A stretch of DNA of 60,172 nucleotides, from the NCBI RefSeq assembly GCF_028707975.1, contig NZ_JAQVZX010000004.1, positions 1-60,172 of the forward strand, in the 5' to 3' direction. A program made the translations under genes and the position numbers. This stretch comes from Syntrophomonas sp. (GTDB taxonomy: Bacteria > Bacillota > Syntrophomonadia > Syntrophomonadales > Syntrophomonadaceae). The notes below the pieces were generated by a model, which was not told the origin of the DNA, ran no database searches, and saw nothing but the letters and a program-made list of their open reading frames with translations. This document shows, in pieces, positions 34,346 through 43,862 of this stretch (position 1 is the stretch's first letter; each line of letters starts with the position of its first letter).

Positions 34346-35717
34346 AGATTTCTTCCGCCAGGCTTTCCAGCTGCATTCCCCGGGAAGCCTTAAACAATAT
34401 GGTATCACTACTACTCAGGCTTTGTTTAAGAAATTCTATGCTTTCTTCTTTGGAAAGGTAATGCTTGACCTGCTCTCCTGCCATACCTGCAGCCCGGGCC
34501 GCTTCCGCCATCCATGCCGCCCGTTCCCCTATGCATATCAAAAGATCCACCTGGTTCTTAACCGCATGGCGACCAACTTCCCGGTGTCCCTCCTGCTCGT
34601 AATCACCCAATTCCAACATATCTCCCAAAACCGCTACCAATTTGCCTTTTTCCCGCAGCTCCCGGCTAGTTTCCAGGGCATTAATCATGGAAAGCGGATT
34701 AGCATTATAAGTATCATTGATTATCTTTCCCCCGGCAGGTAGAGGAATAATCTCCAGGCGCTGAGAACCCGGATTGAAATTAAGCAGGCTGGACTTTATT
34801 TCTTCCATGGGAACCCCCAGCAAAAACGCCATGGCTGCAGCAGCTACTGCATTCATAGCCCATCTCCTTGAAGGTAATGGTAAGAACAATTTTTCCGACT
34901 GACCCAGGCAGGTAAGTCTTATTTCTATCCCTTGGTTTTTTATAATAGTTTCCTCTATGCGAAAATCACAAGATTTACTATAGCCAAAGCGGTACTTTTT
35001 GGCCGCATAAGGCCGAACCGCTTCCTCCAGCAGCGGTGAATCTCCATTAATAAGAGCCAAGTCACCGGCCCCAAGAGTAGCCATTACTTCTGCTTTTGCC
35101 CGGGCTATATTCTCCAGGCAGCCCAGGGTTTCCAGGTGTACTTTTTCCACATTGCTAATAAGGGCCGAGCTTGGCTGAGCTATAGCAGCCAGCTGCAACA
35201 ACTCCCCCTGCCCCCTCATGGCCATTTCCAGCACCGCCACCTGATGAGTTTCGTCCAGTTGCAATAAAGTCAAGGGGAGGCCAATTTCATTGTTGTAATT
35301 ACCACTGGTTTTCAAGGTTTTAAAGCGGGATTGCAGGCAGAGGGCTAAAAGATCTTTGGTGCTGGTTTTGCCAACACTGCCCGTAACCGCCACCACCGGT
35401 ATATTAAAGCTGCGCCGGTAAGCAGCAGCCAGATCCTGCAAAGCATCCAGAGTATCATTAACCAGTATTAAAGCTTTACCGGGGCCAGCTTTGGTCAAGC
35501 AGTCCCTTCTTGAGACAATAACCGCCGCGGCCCCATTTCTCCACGCATCCTCCAGGAAATCATGTCCATCAGAACTTTCTCCTTTGAAGGCAAAAAAAAG
35601 ATAGCCGGGTTTAACGCGGCGTGAATCAATCTCCACCCCATTAACTATGGTCTTTTCATTCCCCGCCAGGAGTTTTCCTTTAATACCATCGACAACAAAA
35701 CCCAGCTCCAAATGCAT
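34284..35717 (-). CDS. murF: UDP-MurNAc-tripeptide--D-Ala-D-Ala ligase MurF
   Basis: MurF adds D-Ala-D-Ala to complete the pentapeptide. The 477-residue protein has the MurF N-terminal domain (VNGVEIDSRRVKPGYLFFAFKGESSDGHDFL), P-loop AVTGSVGKTSTKDLLA, ISNVEKVHLETLG and the C-terminal NDTYNANPLSMINALE block. The final residues (DGRRKTEGRRQEAGDGD) are hydrophilic, unlike the family, and are encoded by a CTTCCGT-type interspersed repeat. The ATG overlaps the murE stop as TAATG (35717), so translation is coupled. Confidence 0.96.
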   Translation of the reverse strand: MHLELGFVVDGIKGKLLAGNEKTIVNGVEIDSRRVKPGYLFFAFKGESSDGHDFLEDAWRNGAAAVIVSRRDCLTKAGPGKALILVNDTLDALQDLAAAYRRSFNIPVVAVTGSVGKTSTKDLLALCLQSRFKTLKTSGNYNNEIGLPLTLLQLDETHQVAVLEMAMRGQGELLQLAAIAQPSSALISNVEKVHLETLGCLENIARAKAEVMATLGAGDLALINGDSPLLEEAVRPYAAKKYRFGYSKSCDFRIEETIIKNQGIEIRLTCLGQSEKLFLPLPSRRWAMNAVAAAAMAFLLGVPMEEIKSSLLNFNPGSQRLEIIPLPAGGKIINDTYNANPLSMINALETSRELREKGKLVAVLGDMLELGDYEQEGHREVGRHAVKNQVDLLICIGERAAWMAEAARAAGMAGEQVKHYLSKEESIEFLKQSLSSSDTILFKASRGMQLESLAEEIYLEDGRRKTEGRRQEAGDGD

Positions 35718-37186
35718 TATTTTACCTTTCCTCTCAAGAATTCCGCTGCCACTTTCCGGTCATCGAATTCCAGGACCTGATCCTTCACCAATTGATAGTT
35801 TTCATGCCCTTTCCCGGCTATAACCACCAAATCACCCGTTCGCGCCAGGTGAATAGCATGTCTTATAGCTTCTCTGCGGTCGGCAATTATAGCATAACGG
35901 GACTTTTCCACCTTATCCATCCCGGGAATTATCTCCGCAATAATGGCATAGGGCTCCTCACTACGCGGGTTATCAGAAGTTACCACACAGAAATCGCTGT
36001 ATCTGGCGGCTATTTCACCCATAAGCGGTCTTTTACCCCGATCCCGGTCACCCCCACAGCCAAATACGCAAATCAAGCGCTTTTTTCCTAGCTCCCGGGC
36101 CGTTTGGAGAATATTTTCCAAACCATCGGGAGTATGCGCATAGTCCACAATCACCGCAAAATCCTGCCCGCAGTCGACCTTTTCAAAACGCCCCGGTACC
36201 CCCTCCACCCTGGCCAGAGCCGATTGAATTAAGCCTGGATCGATCCCCTCCTGCAGAGCAAAGCTGATGGCCGCCAGGGCATTGTAAATACTAAAAAGAC
36301 CAATGAGTTTCATGTTTATAATAAGGCTTTTATCTCCGTACTGTAGCCGGAAACTACTGCCATTCAAGTCAATTTTGAGTTCGCCGACCTGAAAATCAGC
36401 TCTCTTTTTTATTCCATAACTACGGCAAAGAATGGCGGCAGCCTGAAAAATCTCTTCGGCCCAGGGGTCATCGTTATTGATAATGGCAAAATTTTGTCCT
36501 TCTGCTTTTATCATTTGAAAAAGCCGAAGCTTGGCCGCCCGGTAATTATCCATATTTTGGTGGAAATCCAGGTGGTCCTGAGTCAGGTTGGTAAATACCG
36601 CCACATTGAAATCTATCTCTGCCACCCGCTGCAGCTGCAAAGCGTGTGATGAGACTTCCATTACTATATAGTCGGCCTTTTCCTCCCGGCATAAGGCCAT
36701 AAATTCCTCAATCTCCAGGGCTTCCGGGGTAGTATGTTGCATTTCTTTTCGAATTTCACCGACCTGGGCATAAAGAGTTCCCATTATGCCGGTTTTTTTA
36801 CCAGCCTCTTCTAAAATAGCTCTAATCAAATGGGTTGTGGTAGTCTTGCCATTGGTTCCAGTAACTCCAACCACCCTCATGGAAGAGGAAGGTCTGCAGT
36901 AATAATTGGAAGCAAGCAAAGCCAAGGCACTACGCGTATTAGGGGTGATAAGTAAAGTCGCTTTTCCTCCCGTATCCAGCTGTCTTTCTGCCAGAATCGC
37001 CACAGCTCCATTCTCAATTGCCTGCCCGGCAAACAGATGTCCATCACTCTTTAAACCACTTATGCAGACGAAAATATCTCCCGGCTTAACTCGTCTGGAA
37101 TCATAAGTAATTCCACTAATCTCCCTATCTAAAGGACCATCCTGCAGCTCTATGGTTAAATTTTCGATTATTTCCACCAGCTTCAA
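35717..37186 (-). CDS. murE: UDP-MurNAc-dipeptide--diaminopimelate ligase MurE
   Basis: This is the Mur ligase for the third residue. The 489-residue protein has GITYDSRRVKPGDIFVCISG, P-loop GVTGTNGKTTTTHLI, FTNLTQDHLDFHQNMDNY and the specificity motif DNPR (VTSDNPRSEEP), which in the family indicates meso-diaminopimelate rather than lysine. The start is TTG 37186, seven bases after AAGGGGG. Confidence 0.96.
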   Translation of the reverse strand: MKLVEIIENLTIELQDGPLDREISGITYDSRRVKPGDIFVCISGLKSDGHLFAGQAIENGAVAILAERQLDTGGKATLLITPNTRSALALLASNYYCRPSSSMRVVGVTGTNGKTTTTHLIRAILEEAGKKTGIMGTLYAQVGEIRKEMQHTTPEALEIEEFMALCREEKADYIVMEVSSHALQLQRVAEIDFNVAVFTNLTQDHLDFHQNMDNYRAAKLRLFQMIKAEGQNFAIINNDDPWAEEIFQAAAILCRSYGIKKRADFQVGELKIDLNGSSFRLQYGDKSLIINMKLIGLFSIYNALAAISFALQEGIDPGLIQSALARVEGVPGRFEKVDCGQDFAVIVDYAHTPDGLENILQTARELGKKRLICVFGCGGDRDRGKRPLMGEIAARYSDFCVVTSDNPRSEEPYAIIAEIIPGMDKVEKSRYAIIADRREAIRHAIHLARTGDLVVIAGKGHENYQLVKDQVLEFDDRKVAAEFLRGKVK

Positions 37187-37263
37187 AACCAGTCCCCCTT
37201 TTTCTCATACTCCCAGCATACCGGGCACTCTGGAATCTTAAAACCCCTGACCCCTCACTTTCC

Positions 37264-39381
37264 TTATTCCCCCACTGGCTGGAACTTAACCCTTATGCTG
37301 GAACCACTGGTTACTACCTTCCCAGCCTCAGGCACTTGCTGATAAGCCAGGCCATATCCCTCCGGTACTAAATGAAGCCCCAGATCAGCCAGTATTCTGG
37401 CCACCTCTTTCATTGATTTCCCCTGTAAATCGGGAATAGTAACCTCGGCGCCTTCCTTTCCCCCTTCAAAGGGAGAAAGGTGGATTATAACCGCAGAATC
37501 CCGCTCCACTTTGCTATGGGCCCGGGGAGTCTGCTGCCACACCACAGTACCGTTACCATCGATCTCGACTCTCAAACCCCGCGACTTGATCAGGGAACTG
37601 GCCTCTGATACAGGCAGGTTAACTACATCAGGCACTATAAGCTGTTCCTTTTGCTCTATGCTTTGCTCATCCTTGCCGGAATTATACCTGGGTATTTCCA
37701 GATAATTGAATGAATCCTTCAGGATTTCCCGAAAAGCCGGGGCCGCCACCCAGCCCCCATAATAGGGGTAACCCTTGGGAGCATCAACCACTACGATACT
37801 CAGCAACTTTGGCTGGTCAGCCGGAGCAAAGCCTACAAAAGAAGCTACATGCTCATTGCTCATGTATCTCCTATCAGGGCCTACTTTTTGGGCCGTACCT
37901 GTTTTCCCGGCAACCTTATAGCCCTCCAAATAAGCATTCCGTCCCGTCCCATTTACCACTTCACCTTCCAGCATTCCACAAAGTTCCCGGGCGGTTTCGG
38001 GGGAAATAACCTGCCTTACTACCTGGGGCTCAACCTTTTTAATAACATTTCCTTTATCATCTATAACCTGCTTCAATATATGCGGCTTCATCAGTTTACC
38101 CTCATTGGCCACCGCCCCCACCGCTGTCAGCAGCTGTATGGGAGTTACCGCATTGGCCTGCCCCATGGCCATGGTGGCCAGTTCAATCTGCTGCGCTGAA
38201 GCCCGGGGAATAAGAATGCCTTCCGCTTCACCGGGCAGGTCAATACCGGTTTTTTGTCCAAAACCAAAAGTCTTGAGATATTTATAGTAGTTTTCCAGGC
38301 CTAACTCCAAACCTATCTGTATAAAAGCTACATTACAAGATTTCTCAATAGTCTGGGCAAAGCTCTGGCTGCCGTGGGGTTTTCTGTCCGGGCAGCCAAT
38401 AACCTCTTTACCCACCTTAATATAACCAGGACAATAAAACCGGCTTTCCGCGTTCACCACACCTTCCTGCAAAGCCATGGCCGCAGTAGTTATCTTCATA
38501 GTTGACCCCGGTTCATAGCTGTCATTGATGCCATAATTACGGCGATTGCTGGCCGGATAGGCCGAAAAATCATTGGGGTCAAAAGTAGGCCGGGAAGCCA
38601 GCGCCAGTATTTCTCCGGTCGAAACATCCATTATTATGGCCGCAGCTGATTTAGCTTTTCTTTCGTTAAAGACTTTGTCGAGTTCCCTTTCCGTAATATA
38701 CTGAATGCTTTCATCAATGGTTAATATCAAATTAGCCCCATCAACCGGAGGGATAAACTTATGCGTAGCTTCCGGAATAGGCCGGTTGACGGCATCATGC
38801 TCTATGATTATGCGGCCTTTGGTGCCTCCCACCAGTTTGTCGTAGTAAAAATCGACCCCTTCCAGTCCGTTGTTATCTATCCCGGCAATGCCCAGCACAT
38901 GACTAGCTAAAGTACCTTTGGGATAGTAGCGGCGGCTTTCTTCCGTAAGCCCGATTCCCGGTAAATCCATTTTTCTTATTATTTTCGATTTTTCCGGATC
39001 AATTTGTCGTTTTACCCATTCGAAAGAACTATTCCGGCTGATTCGCCGCAGCAAGCTTTCCTCGTCCATTTCCAAGACCTGCGCCAGCTTAGCGGCAATC
39101 TCCTTTTGCTGCCCCTTACTGCAAACTTCAGCCGGAATGGCATAGACCGAATCAGCGCTTACGGAAATAGCTAATTCATTGCCATTGCGGTCATAGATTA
39201 TACCTCTTTTGGATTCTACCGGCACATCCCGCATCCGGTTTTGCAGCGCTTTTTCCGAGAGCTCAGCCCCTTTGACGAATTGTACCCAAAAGACCCTGCT
39301 CCCCAGTAATAAAAATATAATGACAAAGAAGAAAAAAAGCGTAGCAATACGCTTTCTTACTATAAAACCGGTGGTTTGCAT
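37264..39381 (-). CDS. ftsI: Class B penicillin-binding protein with PASTA domains (FtsI/SpoVD type)
   Basis: This septal transpeptidase has an N-terminal membrane helix (about 13-28), a PBP dimer domain (RGIIYDRNGNELAIS) and a transpeptidase domain with the active-site STMK (Ser at about 294), SCN (EKSCNVAF) and KTGTAQK. Two PASTA domains end it (LIVPDVVNLPVSEASSLIK; VTIPDLQGKSMKEVARIL). A TTG at 39384 directly precedes ATG 39381, which is six bases from GAGGTGG and preferred. FtsI (PBP2B) and SpoVD cannot be told apart by sequence here. Confidence 0.95.
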   Translation of the reverse strand: MQTTGFIVRKRIATLFFFFVIIFLLLGSRVFWVQFVKGAELSEKALQNRMRDVPVESKRGIIYDRNGNELAISVSADSVYAIPAEVCSKGQQKEIAAKLAQVLEMDEESLLRRISRNSSFEWVKRQIDPEKSKIIRKMDLPGIGLTEESRRYYPKGTLASHVLGIAGIDNNGLEGVDFYYDKLVGGTKGRIIIEHDAVNRPIPEATHKFIPPVDGANLILTIDESIQYITERELDKVFNERKAKSAAAIIMDVSTGEILALASRPTFDPNDFSAYPASNRRNYGINDSYEPGSTMKITTAAMALQEGVVNAESRFYCPGYIKVGKEVIGCPDRKPHGSQSFAQTIEKSCNVAFIQIGLELGLENYYKYLKTFGFGQKTGIDLPGEAEGILIPRASAQQIELATMAMGQANAVTPIQLLTAVGAVANEGKLMKPHILKQVIDDKGNVIKKVEPQVVRQVISPETARELCGMLEGEVVNGTGRNAYLEGYKVAGKTGTAQKVGPDRRYMSNEHVASFVGFAPADQPKLLSIVVVDAPKGYPYYGGWVAAPAFREILKDSFNYLEIPRYNSGKDEQSIEQKEQLIVPDVVNLPVSEASSLIKSRGLRVEIDGNGTVVWQQTPRAHSKVERDSAVIIHLSPFEGGKEGAEVTIPDLQGKSMKEVARILADLGLHLVPEGYGLAYQQVPEAGKVVTSGSSIRVKFQPVGE

Positions 39382-39399
39382 CAATATCCACCTCGTTCT

Positions 39400-39900
39400 T
39401 TAGTTGCTTCGTGCGGCCAAACGAATCAAATTATCATAGATCTTTTTTAAAGCCTTTTCCTGATCACGATTGGCAACATTTACAGAATCTTGTTTCACAG
39501 CTGTCTCCCCTCTCCGCTCGGAAGGAATCACCACCGCAAAGTTTAAATCTTCTTCCGCTTTTACCATGCCCAAATCCTTTGTAGCCAATAGTTCTATCCT
39601 ATCCAGAGAACTTTTCTGGGCTATTTCATACTCAATACGCTGGTTGGAGGCTTGCAGTTTTTCAATATCTTTTTCCAATCCCACAATCTGGTAACCCATA
39701 GTGGAAATCGTTATGCCAAGAAAAACCACCAATATTGCCCATACAAAAAAGAACAGTCCGCCTTTTAACAACCAGGTTTTCCGGCAATCGATTTTCTTAA
39801 AAGTCCTGCGTATCTTTCTTGCCTGCCTGCTCTGAACCTCCTGCCTAACAGCCCCCCCGGTATCTAAAACCCTTGCTAAACTATGGCCTGCCTGTAACAT
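39400..39900 (-). CDS. ftsL: FtsL-like cell division protein
   Basis: This is a 166-residue bitopic protein with a basic N-terminus (ARKIRRTFKKIDCRKTWLLK), one membrane helix (about 45-70, GGLFFFVWAILVVFLGITISTM) and a short leucine-zipper-like coiled coil (VGLEKDIEKLQASNQRIEYEI). It has the size, topology and position (between rsmH and the PBP) of FtsL. Sequence conservation in this family is low, so the call rests mostly on context. The hydrophilic tail after the coiled coil (about residues 110-166) is longer than in many FtsL. Confidence 0.8.
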   Translation of the reverse strand: MLQAGHSLARVLDTGGAVRQEVQSRQARKIRRTFKKIDCRKTWLLKGGLFFFVWAILVVFLGITISTMGYQIVGLEKDIEKLQASNQRIEYEIAQKSSLDRIELLATKDLGMVKAEEDLNFAVVIPSERRGETAVKQDSVNVANRDQEKALKKIYDNLIRLAARSN

Positions 39901-39987
39901 ATCTTTATTCTTCCTCCCCTAAATATAGAACTTTCAATACCAAGTATGAAAAGTGAGGGGTGATTTCTTTAAACCTCATCTCATCGC

Positions 39988-40947
39988 TTAAGTACCCCAC
40001 AGCTCTTCTTTACCGATTGTTGTCCCCCCCGATAATTTTTCTGCCACCCGCAGTTTGGCGCTTCGAGCCCGGGGATTAGCCTCACATTCCTCTTTTGAGG
40101 CCACTATCGGTTTACGGCTTATTATTTTTAATTCCGCCTGGTGCCCACAGGTGCAAATCGGGCTCTGACTGGGACAAATACAATCCTTGGCCCTATTTTT
40201 CATGAATTCCTTGACCAGTCGGTCTTCCAGAGAATGAAAAGTGATAACACATAACCTGCCCCCTACATTCAATGCTTCCAAAGCCTGCGGTAAAACTTCC
40301 CTTAAAGCTTCCAATTCGCTATTGACCGCTATTCTCAAAGCCTGGAAGCTCTTACGCGCCGGGTGTTTTTCCCGGCGGTAGGCAGCTGGTACCGCCGCCT
40401 TGATTATTTCCACCAGTTGCAGAGTGCTGTCTATGGACTCTGTCTTTCTATATTTCGTTATGGCTACGGCTATGCGCCGGGAATAACGCTCCTCTCCAAA
40501 ATCAAATAGTATTTGCGCAATCTCTTTTTCCGGATAGCGGTTTATTATCTCCCAGGCCTTTAAATCCTGTTCCTGATTCATCCTCATATCCAGGTCAGCA
40601 TCTTCATGAAAACTGAAACCTCTCTCCGGCATATCCAGTTGAAACGAAGATACCCCCAGGTCTAACAATATCCCATCTACCTCCAGGATCCCTTCCTGCT
40701 TCAATATTTCCTTCAAATCCCGGAAGTCTCCATGCACAAAGGTGATATTTGGTGACTGCAAACGCTGCCTGCTCTGCTCCAGAATAGCCACATCCTTGTC
40801 AATAGCCAGTACTCTGGCACCAGCCTTCAGGTGCTCGAGAAGCCTTTCCAGATGCCCCCCTCCTCCCAGCGTACAGTCAACATAGCTGCCCTGTTGGTCA
40901 ATCAGTAAACTGGCTATAACCTCATCGAGTAAAACGGGTATATGCAA
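39988..40947 (-). CDS. rsmH: 16S rRNA (cytosine1402-N4)-methyltransferase RsmH
   Basis: RsmH (MraW) methylates N4 of C1402 in 16S rRNA. The 319-residue protein has HIPVLLDEVIASL, the AdoMet motif DCTLGGGGHLERLL, GILLDLGVSSFQLD, ALRIAVNSELEAL, FHSLEDRLVKEF and a terminal RSAKLRVAEK block. The start is TTG 40947, eight bases after AGGAGTG, close to the mraZ stop. Confidence 0.97.
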   Translation of the reverse strand: MHIPVLLDEVIASLLIDQQGSYVDCTLGGGGHLERLLEHLKAGARVLAIDKDVAILEQSRQRLQSPNITFVHGDFRDLKEILKQEGILEVDGILLDLGVSSFQLDMPERGFSFHEDADLDMRMNQEQDLKAWEIINRYPEKEIAQILFDFGEERYSRRIAVAITKYRKTESIDSTLQLVEIIKAAVPAAYRREKHPARKSFQALRIAVNSELEALREVLPQALEALNVGGRLCVITFHSLEDRLVKEFMKNRAKDCICPSQSPICTCGHQAELKIISRKPIVASKEECEANPRARSAKLRVAEKLSGGTTIGKEELWGT

Positions 40948-40960
40948 AAGCTAAACACTC

Positions 40961-41392
40961 CTATATTCCCAGATCAACCAGACTTTCCGCAATTTCTTCG
41001 TAGGATGACTGCGCATTCTCGTTATAGTCTGTCCATTTTTCTGTAGACCAAATCTCCACCCTGGTACCTACACCAATTATTATTACATCCCGGTCAATCT
41101 CCGCATATTCCCTGAGGTTGAGCGGCAGTACCGACCGACCTTGCTTATCCAAATCCAACTCCGAAGCTCCTGAGAAAAAAAAGCGCACAAAAGAACGGAC
41201 ATCCGCCCGCGTGAACGGAAGTGAACGCAATTTCTTCTCAATATCCTGCCATTCATCCTGGGGATAGAGAAAAATGCAATTGTCCAATCCCTTGGTAGCC
41301 ACGAATTTGTAGCCAAGCTCTTCGCGGAATTTTGACGGGATCGTAATTCTGCACTTTTCATCCAGTGAATGTTGATATTCGCCCAAGAACAT
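40961..41392 (-). CDS. mraZ: Transcriptional regulator MraZ
   Basis: MraZ is the dcw-cluster regulator with two SpoVT/AbrB-like swapped-hairpin domains (FLGEYQHSLDEKCRITIPSKFRE and GASELDLDKQGRSVLPLNLREYA). It has 143 residues, the family norm. It is first in the mraZ-to-ftsZ run. Three GTGGAG repeats upstream of the gene fit self-regulation. Confidence 0.97.
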   Translation of the reverse strand: MFLGEYQHSLDEKCRITIPSKFREELGYKFVATKGLDNCIFLYPQDEWQDIEKKLRSLPFTRADVRSFVRFFFSGASELDLDKQGRSVLPLNLREYAEIDRDVIIIGVGTRVEIWSTEKWTDYNENAQSSYEEIAESLVDLGI

Positions 41393-41429
41393 CTGTTCTG
41401 CCCTTTCTGAGCTACTTATTGGGATTCTG

Positions 41430-41455
41430 CTCCACTTTACTCCACTTTACTCCAC
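41430..41455 (-). promoter_or_regulatory. MraZ operator: three GTGGAG repeats
   Basis: On the minus strand, GTGGAG occurs at 41450-41455, 41440-41445 and 41430-41435, each separated by exactly four bases (TAAA). Direct repeats of GTGG-type boxes with 10-bp periodicity ahead of mraZ are the known MraZ recognition pattern. The boxes lie 38-63 bp before the mraZ start codon. A GATAAT-type -10 candidate lies just upstream at about 41480, but its -35 is weak. Confidence 0.85.
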
Positions 41456-41608
41456 CTTATTCTATTCACCCCAAGCATTATCCTTCTTTGTGAAATTATT
41501 TACTAATATCCATATCGGCTCCTCATCAAGTCCAAAGCCTTGTGCTTACTTTATTTGAGCGCATTCGGCATTTTTTTTTGCAAAGAAAAAATTGCACTCT
41601 TGCCCCAT

Positions 41609-41682
41609 AAAAAACCAGCCCCTGGTCCTAAGCCTAATGTCCAAAAAATAGACAAAAAAAGAGCCGAGTCTCCTTACTCGGC
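41609..41682 (-). terminator. Two intrinsic terminators between the ACT gene and mraZ
   Basis: The stronger one is GCCGAGT-AAGGAG-ACTCGGC (41663-41682) followed by TCTTTTTTT on the minus strand, and ends the paaK-ACT unit. A second, shorter one (ACCAG-GGG-CTGGT with TTTTTT, 41609-41626) follows. The rest of the 316-bp gap 41393-41708 holds the mraZ control region. Confidence 0.8.
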
Positions 41683-41708
41683 CCAGAATATTTGACAATA
41701 ATAATGAT

Positions 41709-42137
41709 TTATAGGCGGTAGAGCTGGGTTTCTTCCAGGAACTTAATCCCTTTTTGCCGGAATATTTCCGTAGTTTTTTTGCTGTCCTCTACCTTTAGAA
41801 TTACCAGAGCATCATCGCCTGATGTCCCAATAAAAGCATACAAATACTCAATATTAAGATTATCCTCATGCATCTGCTCCAGTACCGCTGCCAGTCCACC
41901 GGGGGAATCAGACACCTGAACTGCCAATACATCCGTTTCGCTAACGGTAAAACCGTTTTCCTTCAAAACCTGATAGGCTCTATCCGGATCATTGACTATC
42001 AAACGCAATATGCCAAAATCAGAAGTATCCGCAATTGACAGGGCTCTGATGTTTATTCCCGCAGTCCCCAGAACCCGGGTAACATGAGAGAGCCTTCCCG
42101 CCTTATTCTCCAAAAATACCGAAATCTGTTTAGCCAT
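41709..42137 (-). CDS. ACT-domain protein paired with PaaK
   Basis: The 142-residue protein is two tandem ACT domains (KQISVFLENKAGRLSHVTRVLGTAGINIRALSIADT; VQVSDSPGGLAAVLEQMHEDNLNIEYLYAFIG). Such proteins often sit next to phenylacetate-CoA ligase-like genes and may sense an amino acid or aromatic ligand; the exact role is not established. It starts at ATG 42137, 11 bases after the paaK stop. A strong terminator follows. Confidence 0.88.
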   Translation of the reverse strand: MAKQISVFLENKAGRLSHVTRVLGTAGINIRALSIADTSDFGILRLIVNDPDRAYQVLKENGFTVSETDVLAVQVSDSPGGLAAVLEQMHEDNLNIEYLYAFIGTSGDDALVILKVEDSKKTTEIFRQKGIKFLEETQLYRL

Positions 42138-42148
42138 GCTTTCCCTCC

Positions 42149-43468
42149 TTACAAATTTCTCTTGTCTATCACTCTTTGAGCTTTACCTTCACTCCTGGGT
42201 ATGGACTTGGGTTCGACCAACCTTACTTTCACCCCTATGCCCAAATTGCTCTCCAAATCTTTACGAATTAACCCCCCCAGTTCTTCTAATTTGCGCACTT
42301 CATCACTGAATAAACGCTCGGAAACCTCTACCTGCACTTCCAGTTGATCCAGATTGCCCTTCCGGTCCACTATCAACAGGTAATGAGGTTCCACTCCGGG
42401 AATGTTGAGCAGAACGCTTTCCACCATGGAGGGAAAAACATTTACCCCCCGAATAATTACCATGTCATCAGAACGACCGAGAACCTTTTGCATCCGTGCA
42501 TGGGTTCTCCCGCAATCACAACATGTTCTCACGATGGTAGTGAGGTCACGGGTCCGGTATCTGATCAAAGGCAGCGCTTCTTTGGTAATGCTGGTAATAA
42601 CCAGTTCACCCGGACAACCATCCGGCAAAACTTCTTCGCTTACAGGGTCAATTATCTCGGCTAAAAAATGATCCTCAGCAATATGTAGACCATTTTTACA
42701 GGAGCATTCAATGGCTACTCCAGGACCAATAATTTCACTTAAACCATAAATATCAAAAGCATCTATCCCCAGTTTATTCTCTATTTCCCGGCGCATGCTC
42801 TCTGACCACGGTTCGGCTCCGAATACCCCCGCTTTTAATTTTAAATTCCGCAGATTAATACCAGCCTCCTGCATAGCTTCGTACATGAATAAAACATAGG
42901 AGGGTGTACAGGTAAGCAGCGTGGTTCCAAAATCCTGCATCAGCATCACCTGCCGGCGGGTATTGCCGCCGGAAGTAGGGATAACCGAAGCCCCAATTCT
43001 CTCAGCTCCATAGTGTACTCCCAAACCGCCAGTGAACAGTCCATAGCCGTATGAATTCTGAATTACCGCGTTTTTCGTAGCTCCAGCACTGGTCAAAGCC
43101 CGCGCCATCAGCTCAGCCCATATTTCAATATCTCGTTTGGTATAACCAACAACCGTAGGTTTTCCAGTGGTTCCGGAAGAGGAATGAATCCTGACCACTT
43201 CGCTCATAGGTACGGCAAAAAGACTAAAGGGGTAATTATCACGCAAATCCTGCTTGGTGGTAAATGGTAGTCGCTTTAAATCATCCAGGCTCTGAATATC
43301 TCCTGCTGTGATACCAGCCTGGCTTAGCTTCTCCTTATAAGTAGGAACGAAGGCATAGGTTCTGAATACAGTTTCTTTTAACCTTCTTAGTTGTAGTTTT
43401 TCCAGCTCTTCCCGGGGCATACATTCTTTTTCCTGGTCCCAGTACAGCATTATTTCTACCTCCTTCAT
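42149..43468 (-). CDS. paaK: Phenylacetate--CoA ligase family enzyme PaaK
   Basis: This ANL-superfamily enzyme activates an aryl acid, typically phenylacetate, to its CoA thioester. The 439-residue protein has the AMP-binding motif [48 protein letters not shown], a Cys-rich segment ([10 protein letters not shown]) that may bind metal, and [16 protein letters not shown]. Two starts are possible, each with its own Shine-Dalgarno sequence: ATG 43468 (GGGAGG) and ATG 43450 ([16 protein letters not shown]); the second fits the family. The true substrate is not shown by sequence. Confidence 0.92.
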   Translation of the reverse strand: MKEVEIMLYWDQEKECMPREELEKLQLRRLKETVFRTYAFVPTYKEKLSQAGITAGDIQSLDDLKRLPFTTKQDLRDNYPFSLFAVPMSEVVRIHSSSGTTGKPTVVGYTKRDIEIWAELMARALTSAGATKNAVIQNSYGYGLFTGGLGVHYGAERIGASVIPTSGGNTRRQVMLMQDFGTTLLTCTPSYVLFMYEAMQEAGINLRNLKLKAGVFGAEPWSESMRREIENKLGIDAFDIYGLSEIIGPGVAIECSCKNGLHIAEDHFLAEIIDPVSEEVLPDGCPGELVITSITKEALPLIRYRTRDLTTIVRTCCDCGRTHARMQKVLGRSDDMVIIRGVNVFPSMVESVLLNIPGVEPHYLLIVDRKGNLDQLEVQVEVSERLFSDEVRKLEELGGLIRKDLESNLGIGVKVRLVEPKSIPRSEGKAQRVIDKRNL

Positions 43469-43486
43469 TAATTTTCCTCCCTTGAC

Positions 43487-43862
43487 ATGGGGACGGGGTT
43501 GTTGACAACTTATTTACCCTTTACCCCTCAACTTTGCTCACTAACCCCCCATGGTCGCAACCTTAATAGTGACATCCGAAGGATGGAGCACCAGGCGTAC
43601 CCGAAGGGTGATGGGTGCAGGGCCACAACACCAATGAAAATAGGAGGAATTCTATTTTCGTATTAACCCCCATGTCCCGAGGTCACAAGCACTTATGCAG
43701 AGTGAGTTATCTGCGCAAATCAGCGTCCAATAACCCCCTGTAATACCCCCATTTTCATTGGTGGTTATGTCCTCCACCCTGCGGGTACTCTGGTGTTGCA
43801 CCCTGCGGGCACCACTGATGCTCCCTACGGTCGCTATTAAGGATGCGGGCATGGGGGGTTAG
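43487..43862. repeat. Dense mosaic of interspersed repeats
   Basis: This stretch between paaK and tcdA has no gene. It contains GGGGACGGGG (REP-like), the ACTAACCCCCCATGG motif at 43537 and its inverted forms at 43670 and 43848, the core CCTTAATAGTGAC (43561) and TCGCTATTAAGG (43831). It also has a pair of inverted copies of ACACCAATGAAAATAG (43627-43643 against 43748-43765) and CACCCTGCGGG twice (43778 and 43799). The right end encodes the last residues of TcdA. Confidence 0.75.

Noticed and set aside
41573-41600. Second hairpin TGCAAAG...TTGCA near the poly-T run upstream of mraZ
   Set aside because: The stem is only about 5 bp; too weak to call a terminator.
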